Positions 17,288 through 25,390 of a stretch of 64,000 nt of DNA are shown here, in pieces. This DNA comes from Albibacterium bauzanense. GTDB lineage: Bacteria > Bacteroidota > Bacteroidia > Sphingobacteriales > Sphingobacteriaceae. Each line of letters begins with the position of its first letter. Position 1 is the first letter of the stretch. The stretch is taken from the NCBI RefSeq assembly GCF_004339765.1, contig NZ_SMGO01000003.1, forward strand, positions 310,001 to 374,000. The letters are read 5' to 3'. Below the pieces are notes generated by a model, which saw only the letters and a list, made by a program, of their open reading frames with translations, was not told the origin of the DNA and searched no databases. Position numbers and translations under genes: made by a program.

Positions 17288-18686
17288 AAGACCTGCAACC
17301 TGGAAAGAATTATTCAAAGGTAAAAACGGATTAAAAGCTATTGCCTTAGCAGCAGGGGTAGTTTTGCATGCAACGGATGTTTTTCTTGCTACAACCATCA
17401 TGCCTTCTGTTATTGAAGATATCGGTGGGCTTGCATTCTATTCGTGGGCAACTACTGTATATGTTGTAGCAGCTATTATAGGTTCGGTATTATCTTCCAG
17501 AAATTTATTGAAGAAGGGGCCTAAAATAAGTTACCGTGGGGCTATTCTTCTATTTGTTACCGGAGCATTATTATGCGCTGCAGCACCTTATATGTATGTA
17601 TTGTTAATAGGAAGATTTATACAAGGAATTGGTGGCGGGTTATTGTTTGCTTTGTCTTATGCAATGGTGAATGTCATCTTTGAAGAACGATTATGGCCCA
17701 GAGCGATGGCTTTAATCTCGGCAATGTGGGGTGTAGCTACTTTTATTGGTCCATTTATCGGTGGCATTTATGCAGAGTATAGTCATTGGCGCATGGCATT
17801 TGTTACCTTAATGGTGATTGCCTTCGGATTGCTGATTCTAACAGAAAAGATATTACCAAAAAAGCTCTCTGTTGTAAATGAGCAAGCATATCTTCCATGG
17901 GTTCAACTTATGCTGATTACGATAGCCGCGCTAGCTGTATCTGGCGGAGCTGCAAGTCAGCATTTGATCTGGAATGTGGGCAGTATTTTATTGGCTGTTA
18001 TCTTACTTTATTGGACTGTCAAGATAGATAAGAAAGCTACCAACCGCTTATTACCTCGCGGAAGCTATGATCTTACTAAAACTTTAGGAGCAACTTATGT
18101 TGTTATTGCACTTATAAATAGCAGCACGGCCGTGGAGATTTATATTCCTTATTTCTTCAAAGTTATTCACCAATATTCACCTTTATTAGCTGGCTATTTA
18201 ACCGTTCTTATTGCTGTAGGCTGGACTACTGCTTCTATTCTTTTTTCAGGTATTTCTCTTCATAAAGTACGAAGCAGTATTTTCATGGGGCTCGGACTCA
18301 TTTTTATCGGACTATGCGGATTGGCACTCATTATGCCCTCGCAAGACTTCTCCCATACTGCATTCTTTATTTTGATCTCTATTTGCCTGCTTATGGTTGG
18401 AATGGGAATTGGGATAGGCTGGCCACATTTACTTACGCGTGTATTAACCTATGCACCGAAGGATGAAGGAGAGAAAGCTTCTGCCTCCATCACTACGGTG
18501 CAACTTTTGGCTACTGCTATTGCAACTGCTTTTGCTGGCCTTGTAGTAAACCTTACAGGCTTAATAGAACCAGGAGGCCTGAAAGGAACTCAAAATGCTG
18601 CCACCTGGTTATTTAGTATTTTTGCTCTAGCGCCTGTAGCTACCTTCTTCCTACTTTTATATACATGGAAAAGCAAGAAGAGTTAA
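17280..18686 (+). CDS. MFS multidrug-type exporter
   Basis: A 468-residue transporter with about 12-14 hydrophobic helices. GRFIQGIGGGLLFALSYAMV and the following RAMALISAMWGVATFIGPFIGG match the conserved helix 4-5 motifs (including motif C, the antiporter signature) of drug/proton exporters. The substrate is not deducible. It begins inside the preceding membrane protein gene (8-bp overlap) and ends 14 bp from the convergent repeat-protein gene, with no clear terminator between. Confidence 0.88.
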   Translation: MDKRPATWKELFKGKNGLKAIALAAGVVLHATDVFLATTIMPSVIEDIGGLAFYSWATTVYVVAAIIGSVLSSRNLLKKGPKISYRGAILLFVTGALLCAAAPYMYVLLIGRFIQGIGGGLLFALSYAMVNVIFEERLWPRAMALISAMWGVATFIGPFIGGIYAEYSHWRMAFVTLMVIAFGLLILTEKILPKKLSVVNEQAYLPWVQLMLITIAALAVSGGAASQHLIWNVGSILLAVILLYWTVKIDKKATNRLLPRGSYDLTKTLGATYVVIALINSSTAVEIYIPYFFKVIHQYSPLLAGYLTVLIAVGWTTASILFSGISLHKVRSSIFMGLGLIFIGLCGLALIMPSQDFSHTAFFILISICLLMVGMGIGIGWPHLLTRVLTYAPKDEGEKASASITTVQLLATAIATAFAGLVVNLTGLIEPGGLKGTQNAATWLFSIFALAPVATFFLLLYTWKSKKS

Positions 18687-18700
18687 GGAATGTTCAGGCA

Positions 18701-19609
18701 TTAAAAATACAGCTGAATTCCGCCAAGGAAACCAATGTTTACTGCATTCATTTCTCCATCTTTTAAACTATCTTTCCAGATATCGTTCTTGATCATATCT
18801 ATTCCTTCTGGAGTATTTGTAAAGATATGGCTAACTGCCGGACCACCATATATTTCGATATTCTTAGAAATTTTATAAGCTGGTATCAAGCGGATTGTCC
18901 CTTTTGAATACATACCTTTTTTAAAGTCGATTAGTGCTGTGTTTGCAGCTTCTACATTTAAACTAAATTGGTTTTTAGTTAACAAATGTGCCCCAAAGCC
19001 GGCTTCGAGAGCATATCGTTGTTTGTCATTCTGAATATTAAAACCCAGACCAACAATACCATACATGATTCTTCCACCCGAACGAAAAGAAGCTAATATG
19101 GTTTGATCATCATCAACACTAATACCGACGGCCTTGGTACCATCTGCAATCAAATTGACGATCCCGATTGGGTAATCACTACTATCAGCGATATTCATAA
19201 AACCTGCGAACTGCACCCCATGAACTTTACTTGCTTTATTAATAAAACCGGCAAGCTGCACTCCATGCACATCTCCACGTGCTATATTTGCAAAACCTGC
19301 CAATTGAAATCCTTTACCATTTTCATAGCTGTTCAGAAATCCAGCTAGTTGGACTCCCTTAGCTTCTTCCCGGATAATATTTGCGAGTCCTGCTAAGCTA
19401 ACTGCTTGTTCATTTTTTGATACTCCGGCAATGGCATGTAATGAAAGGATATTTGAATACTCTTTTGCATGAGTCCAATGATTGCTCAAGGGGTAAATTA
19501 ATCCTACATGTACAGACCTTTCTTTAGAAGATTGTGCAATAGCAGAGAAGGAAAATTGTGATAATAGTAGAATTGCAATAATAGCAATACGAATAGATTT
19601 GATTTTCAT
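18701..19609 (-). CDS. secreted surface-repeat protein (LA_2272-type VQLAG repeats)
   Basis: A 302-residue protein with a signal peptide (1-25, ending AIAQ) and five repeats of about 16 residues built on (K/H)GVQLAGFxN between residues 66 and 145, followed by a beta-strand-rich region related to the C-terminal part of the neighbouring STN protein (both contain a GPA block near the end). Repeats of this kind are annotated in databases as LA_2272-family surface repeats; function unknown. It has its own copy of the ATAGGGGT-N13-GTTGTC motif 20 bases before the ATG, so it should be a direct target of the sigma factor encoded at 22316-22888. Confidence 0.82.
   Translation of the reverse strand: MKIKSIRIAIIAILLLSQFSFSAIAQSSKERSVHVGLIYPLSNHWTHAKEYSNILSLHAIAGVSKNEQAVSLAGLANIIREEAKGVQLAGFLNSYENGKGFQLAGFANIARGDVHGVQLAGFINKASKVHGVQFAGFMNIADSSDYPIGIVNLIADGTKAVGISVDDDQTILASFRSGGRIMYGIVGLGFNIQNDKQRYALEAGFGAHLLTKNQFSLNVEAANTALIDFKKGMYSKGTIRLIPAYKISKNIEIYGGPAVSHIFTNTPEGIDMIKNDIWKDSLKDGEMNAVNIGFLGGIQLYF
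19160..19414 (-). repeat. five VQLAG-type protein repeats
   Basis: DNA coding for residues 66-150 of the smaller repeat protein: units of about 16 codons (VSLAGLAN, VQLAGFLN, FQLAGFAN, VQLAGFIN, VQFAGFMN cores). Confidence 0.8.
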
Positions 19610-19629
19610 TTTTGTCTCGTTTTAATTGA

Positions 19630-19656
19630 GACAACCTGAAAGGAGAACACCCCTAT
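19630..19656 (-). promoter_or_regulatory. candidate ECF-sigma promoter, copy 3
   Basis: On the minus strand ATAGGGGT (19656-19649), 13 bases, GTTGTC (19635-19630). It is identical in both blocks and spacing to the two copies at 22932-23008 and points at the second repeat-protein gene, whose ATG is 20 bases downstream. It lies just after the stop of the STN gene, in the 53-bp intergenic gap. Confidence 0.7.
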
Positions 19657-19662
19657 AAAGAA

Positions 19663-21399
19663 TTAAAATAAAGTGATACCAAACTCCCAGCCTATCCAGC
19701 CATTGCTAGCTGAACTGAATTGCTTGCCTTGATAGCTGGTAAAGGGAAAGTCTTCTTTATAACCTTTAACTGCTGCTGTCCGGTCATCTACAAACAGGTT
19801 AAAAGCAGGACCGGCAAATACTCCAAAACGTTTTGAAATATTCAGATTTAAAAGTGTTTTTGCGCGATATAGATTACTGAGCTCTTTCCATTTTCCGAGG
19901 TAGACATTTTGAGTAGATAACTCTGTGGAAAGGAATAACCGATCATTAAAAATGAAATCATGTCCGAATCCTATTCCAAAGGTAAAAGCTTTCTGATTCT
20001 GAATAAAATTTCCTCCTCCTAATAAGACTGTATAAAATGCTGCATTACCCGTCTTAAATCCAACATTAATAGTATTAAACTCTGTATTTGATAAAATTAG
20101 ATTCTTATATCCGTCCTTAATAAAATTAAAGGCCCCAATGCTTACCCCGGAAGAAGTATCGGCAACATTAATAAAACCGATTTGAAGGCCTTTTAAATTT
20201 CTTGAATAATTAAATAAACCAGCTAATTGAACACCATTTGTTTTTGCAAGACTCACATTTGCAAATCCAGCCATTTGAAGTCCTTGGATTTCTTTTTTTG
20301 CAATATTAATACCTCCGGTCATTTGGACGCCATGAACACTTCCTTGTACTTTATTGTATATTCCGGCCATTTGAACGCCGTTAACACTATCAAGCACCGA
20401 ATTATTAGCACCAGCTAATTGAACTCCATTAACACTCCCTCCTACCAAATTGAATATTCCAGCGGCTTGTAAGAAATTGACATTTCTTTTATTGATGTTA
20501 AACCCACCTCCAAGTTCTACTCCGTTAACTCCTGAAGTATAACCTCCCAATACATTTATTGAAAATTTATTTATTACTTGTCCGCTTAAAGAACCATGCG
20601 TACTCAATCCCGGAGTTATGGAAGTCTGGAAAGGCGTATACGCAAAAAAACTTCCTAAGTTTAAACTTTGAAGTTTCTGTTTGGAAGAAACAAAGAACCT
20701 GCCCATTGCGGTCCTTTCAACCTTAAGTAAATCATCTCCAGGCTGATATCCATACCTTTCATTTTTACTACCTCCTGGTTTTATCAATACAGGAGCCAAC
20801 AAAACAATCGTAGTGTCGCGATAGTATTCTTTACTGATGGTCAATGACAGGCTATTTACCGGATTCTTTACTTTGAGCTTGAAATAGCCTTTTTCATCTG
20901 TAAGCGTTGAAAGCAGAAGGCTTTTTTCATACACACTGGCATTAGCTAATTTAGCACCAGTCAGATCATCTACAACATACCCTGTAATGGTATGAATCTG
21001 ATCGTATTCCAGGTTATCTTCAGAAACCAACTGTAAACGATTAGGGGCTAAACGAAGAATAACGTAATTAGGAGCCTCTTTATATTCATAATCTCCTTTC
21101 AAAAGTTTATTGAGAACCTCTTCTATACTTACTCCTTTAACGGAAATGCTAACTAAACTATCTTTGGGAATAACACTGCTGCTATAAGAAAAGTAAAAAT
21201 TACCAGACCTGCTTATTCTATCCAATACATCACTCAATTTCTCATCTTTAACATCTATCGATATCAGCTGAGTCAGGTAATTTTGAGCAATAGCATTATT
21301 TGTAAATAAAAAGCAGATGAAGATTAAAAGATAAAATCTTAACGATGCAGAATAATTTGCTCGCCACTTTTGTCTGCTTTTATGTTCAATGTTTGGCAT
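19663..21399 (-). CDS. STN-carboxypeptidase-like protein with nine VQLAG surface repeats
   Basis: A 578-residue protein with four parts: signal peptide (about 20-39, ending AIAQ); STN (secretin/TonB short N-terminal) domain at about 45-118; carboxypeptidase-regulatory-like beta-sandwich at about 137-205 (ITGYVVDDLTGAKLANASV); and a C-terminal region with nine repeats of about 16-19 residues on a GVQLAGxxN core (291-430), then strand-rich sequence. STN domains normally sit on TonB-dependent transducers and signal to FecR; here there is no TonB barrel on the chain. The gene overlaps the end of FecR by 61 bp, so it is in the sigma-FecR operon. I infer that it acts as the outer-membrane or surface sensor for FecR. 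Confidence 0.85.
   Translation of the reverse strand: MPNIEHKSRQKWRANYSASLRFYLLIFICFLFTNNAIAQNYLTQLISIDVKDEKLSDVLDRISRSGNFYFSYSSSVIPKDSLVSISVKGVSIEEVLNKLLKGDYEYKEAPNYVILRLAPNRLQLVSEDNLEYDQIHTITGYVVDDLTGAKLANASVYEKSLLLSTLTDEKGYFKLKVKNPVNSLSLTISKEYYRDTTIVLLAPVLIKPGGSKNERYGYQPGDDLLKVERTAMGRFFVSSKQKLQSLNLGSFFAYTPFQTSITPGLSTHGSLSGQVINKFSINVLGGYTSGVNGVELGGGFNINKRNVNFLQAAGIFNLVGGSVNGVQLAGANNSVLDSVNGVQMAGIYNKVQGSVHGVQMTGGINIAKKEIQGLQMAGFANVSLAKTNGVQLAGLFNYSRNLKGLQIGFINVADTSSGVSIGAFNFIKDGYKNLILSNTEFNTINVGFKTGNAAFYTVLLGGGNFIQNQKAFTFGIGFGHDFIFNDRLFLSTELSTQNVYLGKWKELSNLYRAKTLLNLNISKRFGVFAGPAFNLFVDDRTAAVKGYKEDFPFTSYQGKQFSSASNGWIGWEFGITLF
20110..20529 (-). repeat. nine VQLAG-type protein repeats
   Basis: DNA coding for residues 291-430 of the STN protein; cores include VELGGGFN, VQLAGANN, VQMAGIYN, VQMTGGIN, LQMAGFAN and VQLAGLFN. 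The units are diverged at the DNA level, so they look ancient, not recently expanded. Confidence 0.8.
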
Positions 21400-22319
21400 A
21401 TTATATCTAATATCGCATCAAGCGACTTGTCTTTAAAAGTAGTATTCAAAAGTATATTTTTCAACCCATTTCCTTCAATAATAATTTGAGCATCGTAAGC
21501 CTCGTTCAAAACTTCAACCAATCTCCAGAGGGGTGTATCGTCTGCAATAAACTCTTTATTTCTATAATATTTATACAATTGATCTGTATTTATTTTTTTC
21601 TCGAAACTATTATCTGATTTATTGATATCAACCATTTCATTACGTTTTAAGCGAATAATGATATCTTTTTTACTGACCTCCACTATACCTGTTTCTACGA
21701 TCAACTCTGTATGATCGTTTCCTGTTCTAATGTTAAAAGAAGTTCCGACAACCTTAACTTGTACATCATTAATGTTTACAATAAAAGGTTTAGATGGGTT
21801 GGGAGTGATATTAAAAAAGGCTTCTCCACCATCAAGGCTGATTGTTCTATTATTTCCAGAAAACCGTTTAGGATAGCTTAACTGACTATTCTTATTTAAT
21901 GTAACTATGGAACCATCTGGCAAGGTATCTATTCTAATTTCGTTGAATGTTTGAACAATAATAGTAGAATTTAGTCCTTTTGGATTTATAATAGTAATAT
22001 AAGAAAGCCATAAACCAACACTGACCAATACAAGAATTGCAGCTACTTTCAACCATTGAAATCCATCTGGTTTTCGACTGGAATTACTAATTTCTCCAGA
22101 TTGAACTCTTTTCTGAAATCTGGCCCAGGCTTCATCTTCATTGACTTCATTCTTAAGGGCGAAAGCTTCGCTCGATTCCAATATTAATTTAAAATCAGCA
22201 TATTTCTTTTCATTCTCAGCACTGTCCGCGATCCACTTTTCTACCAGCTCTTTTTCATCCGAACTAGTTTCGTTCACCAGATACTTAATTAATAACTCTT
22301 CATTCACCTTCTGTTTCAT
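21339..22319 (-). CDS. FecR-family anti-sigma/sigma regulator
   Basis: A 326-residue protein with the usual layout: cytoplasmic N-terminal anti-sigma region (1-85), one membrane helix (about 88-110, WLKVAAILVLVSVGLWLSYI), the periplasmic FecR domain (DGSIVTLNKNSQLSYPKRF, GEAFFNITPNPSKPFIV, VVGTSFNIR), and a C-terminal DUF4974-like segment resembling STN (TFKDKSLDAILDIICQTLNI). Its ATG overlaps the sigma gene stop (ATGA), and its end overlaps the STN gene by 61 bp. It should hold the sigma factor until signalled from the periplasm. Confidence 0.93.
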   Translation of the reverse strand: MKQKVNEELLIKYLVNETSSDEKELVEKWIADSAENEKKYADFKLILESSEAFALKNEVNEDEAWARFQKRVQSGEISNSSRKPDGFQWLKVAAILVLVSVGLWLSYITIINPKGLNSTIIVQTFNEIRIDTLPDGSIVTLNKNSQLSYPKRFSGNNRTISLDGGEAFFNITPNPSKPFIVNINDVQVKVVGTSFNIRTGNDHTELIVETGIVEVSKKDIIIRLKRNEMVDINKSDNSFEKKINTDQLYKYYRNKEFIADDTPLWRLVEVLNEAYDAQIIIEGNGLKNILLNTTFKDKSLDAILDIICQTLNIKADKSGEQIILHR

Positions 22320-22888
22320 AGCTTATAAAGATTTAGTAATAGAAAAAGAAGAGGTAAAAAGTCGATGAGTTCAAGCCTTAGAAGCTTTAAAGCTTTACCC
22401 ATCTGATTTTCTACAGTTTTAATGGATATATTTAATCTATCTGCAATCTCACGGTATTTTAATTCCTCAAAGCGACTCATCTGAAATACAGTTCTACAAC
22501 CTTCAGGTAAACGACTCAAGGCTTCATGCAGACGCTCTTCGAGTTCTTTTAATTGTACCCGACTGCTTGAAGCTTCGCTGCTTTCATCTTTCATGACGTA
22601 TACCTGATGTTGTTGATATTTTAGTTTCACTTTCTGATGCTTTAAATAATTCAGACTGTCATTATATACACTACGATATAGGAAAGCTTTGATTGAAGTA
22701 TGAACCATCAGGTCTTCCTTCTTTTCCCAAAGCCTCATAAATAAATTTTGCACGATTTCTTCTGCAGCCAGTTCATCCTTAAGAAAAGTATATGCATAGG
22801 CATATAATGCTTTAAAATGAGCTTTAAACAGCTCTTCAAAGTCTAGATCTGCCTTCAAAGGATTAAGTTCTGCCGATAACTTTATCAA
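22316..22888 (-). CDS. ECF RNA polymerase sigma factor, TTG start
   Basis: A 190-residue sigma-70 of the ECF class: region 2 (LFKAHFKALYAYAYTFLKDELAAEE, then VQNLFMRLWE) and region 4 (LPEGCRTVFQMSRFEELKYREI followed by the helix-turn-helix LNISIKTVENQMGKALKLLR). The C-terminus has a short hydrophobic tail (FLPLLFLLLNLYKL). The only start that keeps region 2 complete is TTG at 22888, with AAGGGA 3 bases upstream; an in-frame stop lies 15 bases further up, so no ATG is available. It carries a copy of the regulon motif upstream and is likely autoregulated. Confidence 0.92.
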   Translation of the reverse strand: MIKLSAELNPLKADLDFEELFKAHFKALYAYAYTFLKDELAAEEIVQNLFMRLWEKKEDLMVHTSIKAFLYRSVYNDSLNYLKHQKVKLKYQQHQVYVMKDESSEASSSRVQLKELEERLHEALSRLPEGCRTVFQMSRFEELKYREIADRLNISIKTVENQMGKALKLLRLELIDFLPLLFLLLNLYKL

Positions 22889-22931
22889 AATTCCCTTATG
22901 ATATCAATGTGTTTTATTAATTCAAATATAT

Positions 22932-22958
22932 GACAACATACCTTGGGTTTACCCCTAT
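22932..22958 (-). promoter_or_regulatory. candidate ECF-sigma promoter, copy 1 (autoregulation)
   Basis: On the minus strand ATAGGGGT (22958-22951), 13 bases, GTTGTC (22937-22932), ending 43 bases before the TTG of the sigma gene. The GTC in the downstream block is common in ECF -10 elements. Confidence 0.7.
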
Positions 22959-22981
22959 GCAAAATCAAAATAAATAATTAC

Positions 22982-23008
22982 ATAGGGGTAAAATGAATAT
23001 TGGTTGTC
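22982..23008 (+). promoter_or_regulatory. candidate ECF-sigma promoter, copy 2 (TonB receptor)
   Basis: ATAGGGGT (22982-22989), 13 bases, GTTGTC (23003-23008), ending 31 bases before the ATG at 23040. It is a mirror image of copy 1: TGACAAC and TTTACCCCTATG on one side match CATAGGGGTAAA and GTTGTCA on the other with equal 10-base gaps, around a 21-base centre. Confidence 0.72.
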
Positions 23009-23039
23009 ATAATACCAAATATTCATTTTAACATCTAAT

Positions 23040-25370
23040 ATGAACAAGTTTATTTCAACTTTAGCACTTATTGTCTTTATTAACCTTTCTGGTTTAGCAC
23101 AAGAACCGACACAACGTATACGAGGTATTGTTATTGATGAGGCATCTAATCAACCCTTACCTTTTGTAAGCATCGTTATTTTAAATAGCCAGCATGGTAC
23201 AACCACTGATAGTTTAGGGAACTTTATACTAAACGATATCGTTGTAGGCAGGTATACAATTCTGGCTTCAAGAGTTGGTTATGAATCTTATTCGGCAAAA
23301 GAAGTACAAGTAACTTCTGGTAAAGAAGTGTTTTTGAATATCTCTCTCAAAGAGAATATAAACACGCTTAGTGAAGTTATTATTAAGCCTACAATAAATA
23401 AAGGGCAAGCGTTAAATAATACGGCAACTGTAAGTGCCAGGATGTTAAGTGTAGAAGAAGCTAGCCGATATGCAGGTGGATTTGACGATCCGGCCAGATT
23501 GGTTTCTGCCTTTGCTGGTGTTTCCAGCAATACAAATAATAACTCGATCGTAGTTAGAGGTAATAGTCCACAGGCTTTACAATGGAAAATGGAAGGTATT
23601 GAAATTCCCAATCCTAATCATTTTGCAGATTTAGATGCTTTCGGTGGTGGCGGATTAACTGCATTAAGCAGTCAGCTTTTAGCCAACTCCGACTTCTACA
23701 CCGGTGCCATGCCAGCAGAATATAATAATGCCTTATCAGGGGTATTTGATATTTTTATGCGCAATGGTAACAATCAAAACCATGAACACACTTTTCAATT
23801 GGGTTTACTAGGAATTGATGCAGCTTCAGAAGGTCCTTTTAAGAAAGGAAAGCGTTCTTCCTATTTATTTAATTATCGATACTCAACCTTAGCTTTATTA
23901 GAGCCACTTTTACCAGAAAATTCAGGAGGTACAAGCTATCAGGATCTTTCTTTTAAACTTAACTTTCCGACAAAAAAAGCTGGTACCTTTTCAATATGGG
24001 GAATCGGGTTAATCGACGATTCAGGCGCAGAAGCAAAAAAGGATATGAGCGAATGGGAATATGATAGTGATATAGAAAATCAAGATGTAAAGCAATATAT
24101 GGGTGCATCTGGAATGAGCCATAAGTTGTTCTTAAACAACAACCAGTATATTAAAACAACCTTAGCTGCAACAACAACCGTTCTTGACATGGTTACTGAC
24201 AGATTAGATGATGACCTCTCTGTTTTTCCAAAAAACAGAATAAATAATAAAAACTATACCTTGACATTAAACTCATTCATCAACACAAAATTTAATGCAA
24301 AACATACCAATAAGACAGGACTTACAGCCACAGAAATGCTATATGATATTTCATTGAATAATGCCCTACCAATTGGAACACCCTTAGAGAACCTTGTTTC
24401 GGAAAACGGGCATAGTATGCTTCTTTCTGCTTATAGTAATTCGACTTTAAATTTATCTGAAAGATTTACAATGAACCTGGGAGTAAACGGGCAATTATTC
24501 ACATTAAATAAGAATTATACCATTGAACCTCGTGTGGGAGTTAAATATCAATATTCGCCAACACAGGCATTGAGTTTTGCGTACGGTTTACACAGTCGTT
24601 TAGAGCGGTTAAACTATTATTTTGTAAAGGGGAATGTAGGTGAAGATCTTAATAAGGATTTGGACTTTACTAAATCACATCATTTAGTATTGGGGTATGA
24701 TTTAAATCTATCAGAATATACTCACTTTAAAATTGAAGCCTATTACCAACATTTGTTTGATGTTCCAGTAATTCAAGACAGTTCCTTCTCATTAATAAAC
24801 CAACAGAATGATTGGTTTTTCAATGCACCTTTAAAGAATGAAGGAATGGGAAAAAATTATGGAGTAGATATTACTTTGGAGAAGTACCTGTCTCAAGGCT
24901 ATTATTATATGTTTACAGCCTCCATCTTTAATTCACAATATAAAGGCGGAGACGGAATATGGCGCGATACCCGGTATAATAGAAATTATGCATTCAATTT
25001 CTTAATCGGTAAAGAATGGCGGGTAGGTAGAAATAAACAAAATGTATTGGGGTTGAACGCACGATTGAGCTATCAAGGAGGTGAACGCTATTCTCCAATA
25101 AACACACAAGCCTCTCAACTATCTGAAGATGCCATTTTTGATGAAACTAACGCTTTCTCAAAACAGCTCTCTCCGGCTTTTACCAGTCACTTTACTGCAA
25201 GTTATAAAATGAATAAGGCAAAGTCAACGCATGAAATTGCATTTAAAATTTTAAATGCAACCATGCATCAAGAATTCTTAGGATTTCAATACAACTACCA
25301 AACTCAAGCAGTGGATGAATTTAGAGAAGCTCTTTTTGTTCCTAATTTAAGTTATAAAATTGAGTTCTGA
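23040..25370 (+). CDS. TonB-dependent receptor, carboxypeptidase-regulatory-like N-terminus
   Basis: A 776-residue outer-membrane receptor with a signal peptide (1-20), a carboxypeptidase-regulatory-like domain (about 26-110, IRGIVIDEASNQPLPFVSIV), a plug-like region (RLVSAFAGVSSNTNNNSIVVRG, then MEGIEIPNPNHF) and a beta-barrel ending in an aromatic residue (LSYKIEF). It has no STN domain of its own. It is divergent from the sigma-FecR-STN operon and shares the mirrored regulon promoter with it. The ligand is unknown; the plug has the form found in STN-less receptors of Bacteroidota. Confidence 0.92.
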   Translation: MNKFISTLALIVFINLSGLAQEPTQRIRGIVIDEASNQPLPFVSIVILNSQHGTTTDSLGNFILNDIVVGRYTILASRVGYESYSAKEVQVTSGKEVFLNISLKENINTLSEVIIKPTINKGQALNNTATVSARMLSVEEASRYAGGFDDPARLVSAFAGVSSNTNNNSIVVRGNSPQALQWKMEGIEIPNPNHFADLDAFGGGGLTALSSQLLANSDFYTGAMPAEYNNALSGVFDIFMRNGNNQNHEHTFQLGLLGIDAASEGPFKKGKRSSYLFNYRYSTLALLEPLLPENSGGTSYQDLSFKLNFPTKKAGTFSIWGIGLIDDSGAEAKKDMSEWEYDSDIENQDVKQYMGASGMSHKLFLNNNQYIKTTLAATTTVLDMVTDRLDDDLSVFPKNRINNKNYTLTLNSFINTKFNAKHTNKTGLTATEMLYDISLNNALPIGTPLENLVSENGHSMLLSAYSNSTLNLSERFTMNLGVNGQLFTLNKNYTIEPRVGVKYQYSPTQALSFAYGLHSRLERLNYYFVKGNVGEDLNKDLDFTKSHHLVLGYDLNLSEYTHFKIEAYYQHLFDVPVIQDSSFSLINQQNDWFFNAPLKNEGMGKNYGVDITLEKYLSQGYYYMFTASIFNSQYKGGDGIWRDTRYNRNYAFNFLIGKEWRVGRNKQNVLGLNARLSYQGGERYSPINTQASQLSEDAIFDETNAFSKQLSPAFTSHFTASYKMNKAKSTHEIAFKILNATMHQEFLGFQYNYQTQAVDEFREALFVPNLSYKIEF

Positions 25371-25390
25371 TGAAATTCAGAGATAGCCTG

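Noticed and set aside
19160-20529. VQLAG repeats as a CRISPR-like or tandem DNA repeat array
   Set aside because: The repeats are at the protein level within coding frames; the DNA units are diverged and have no spacers.
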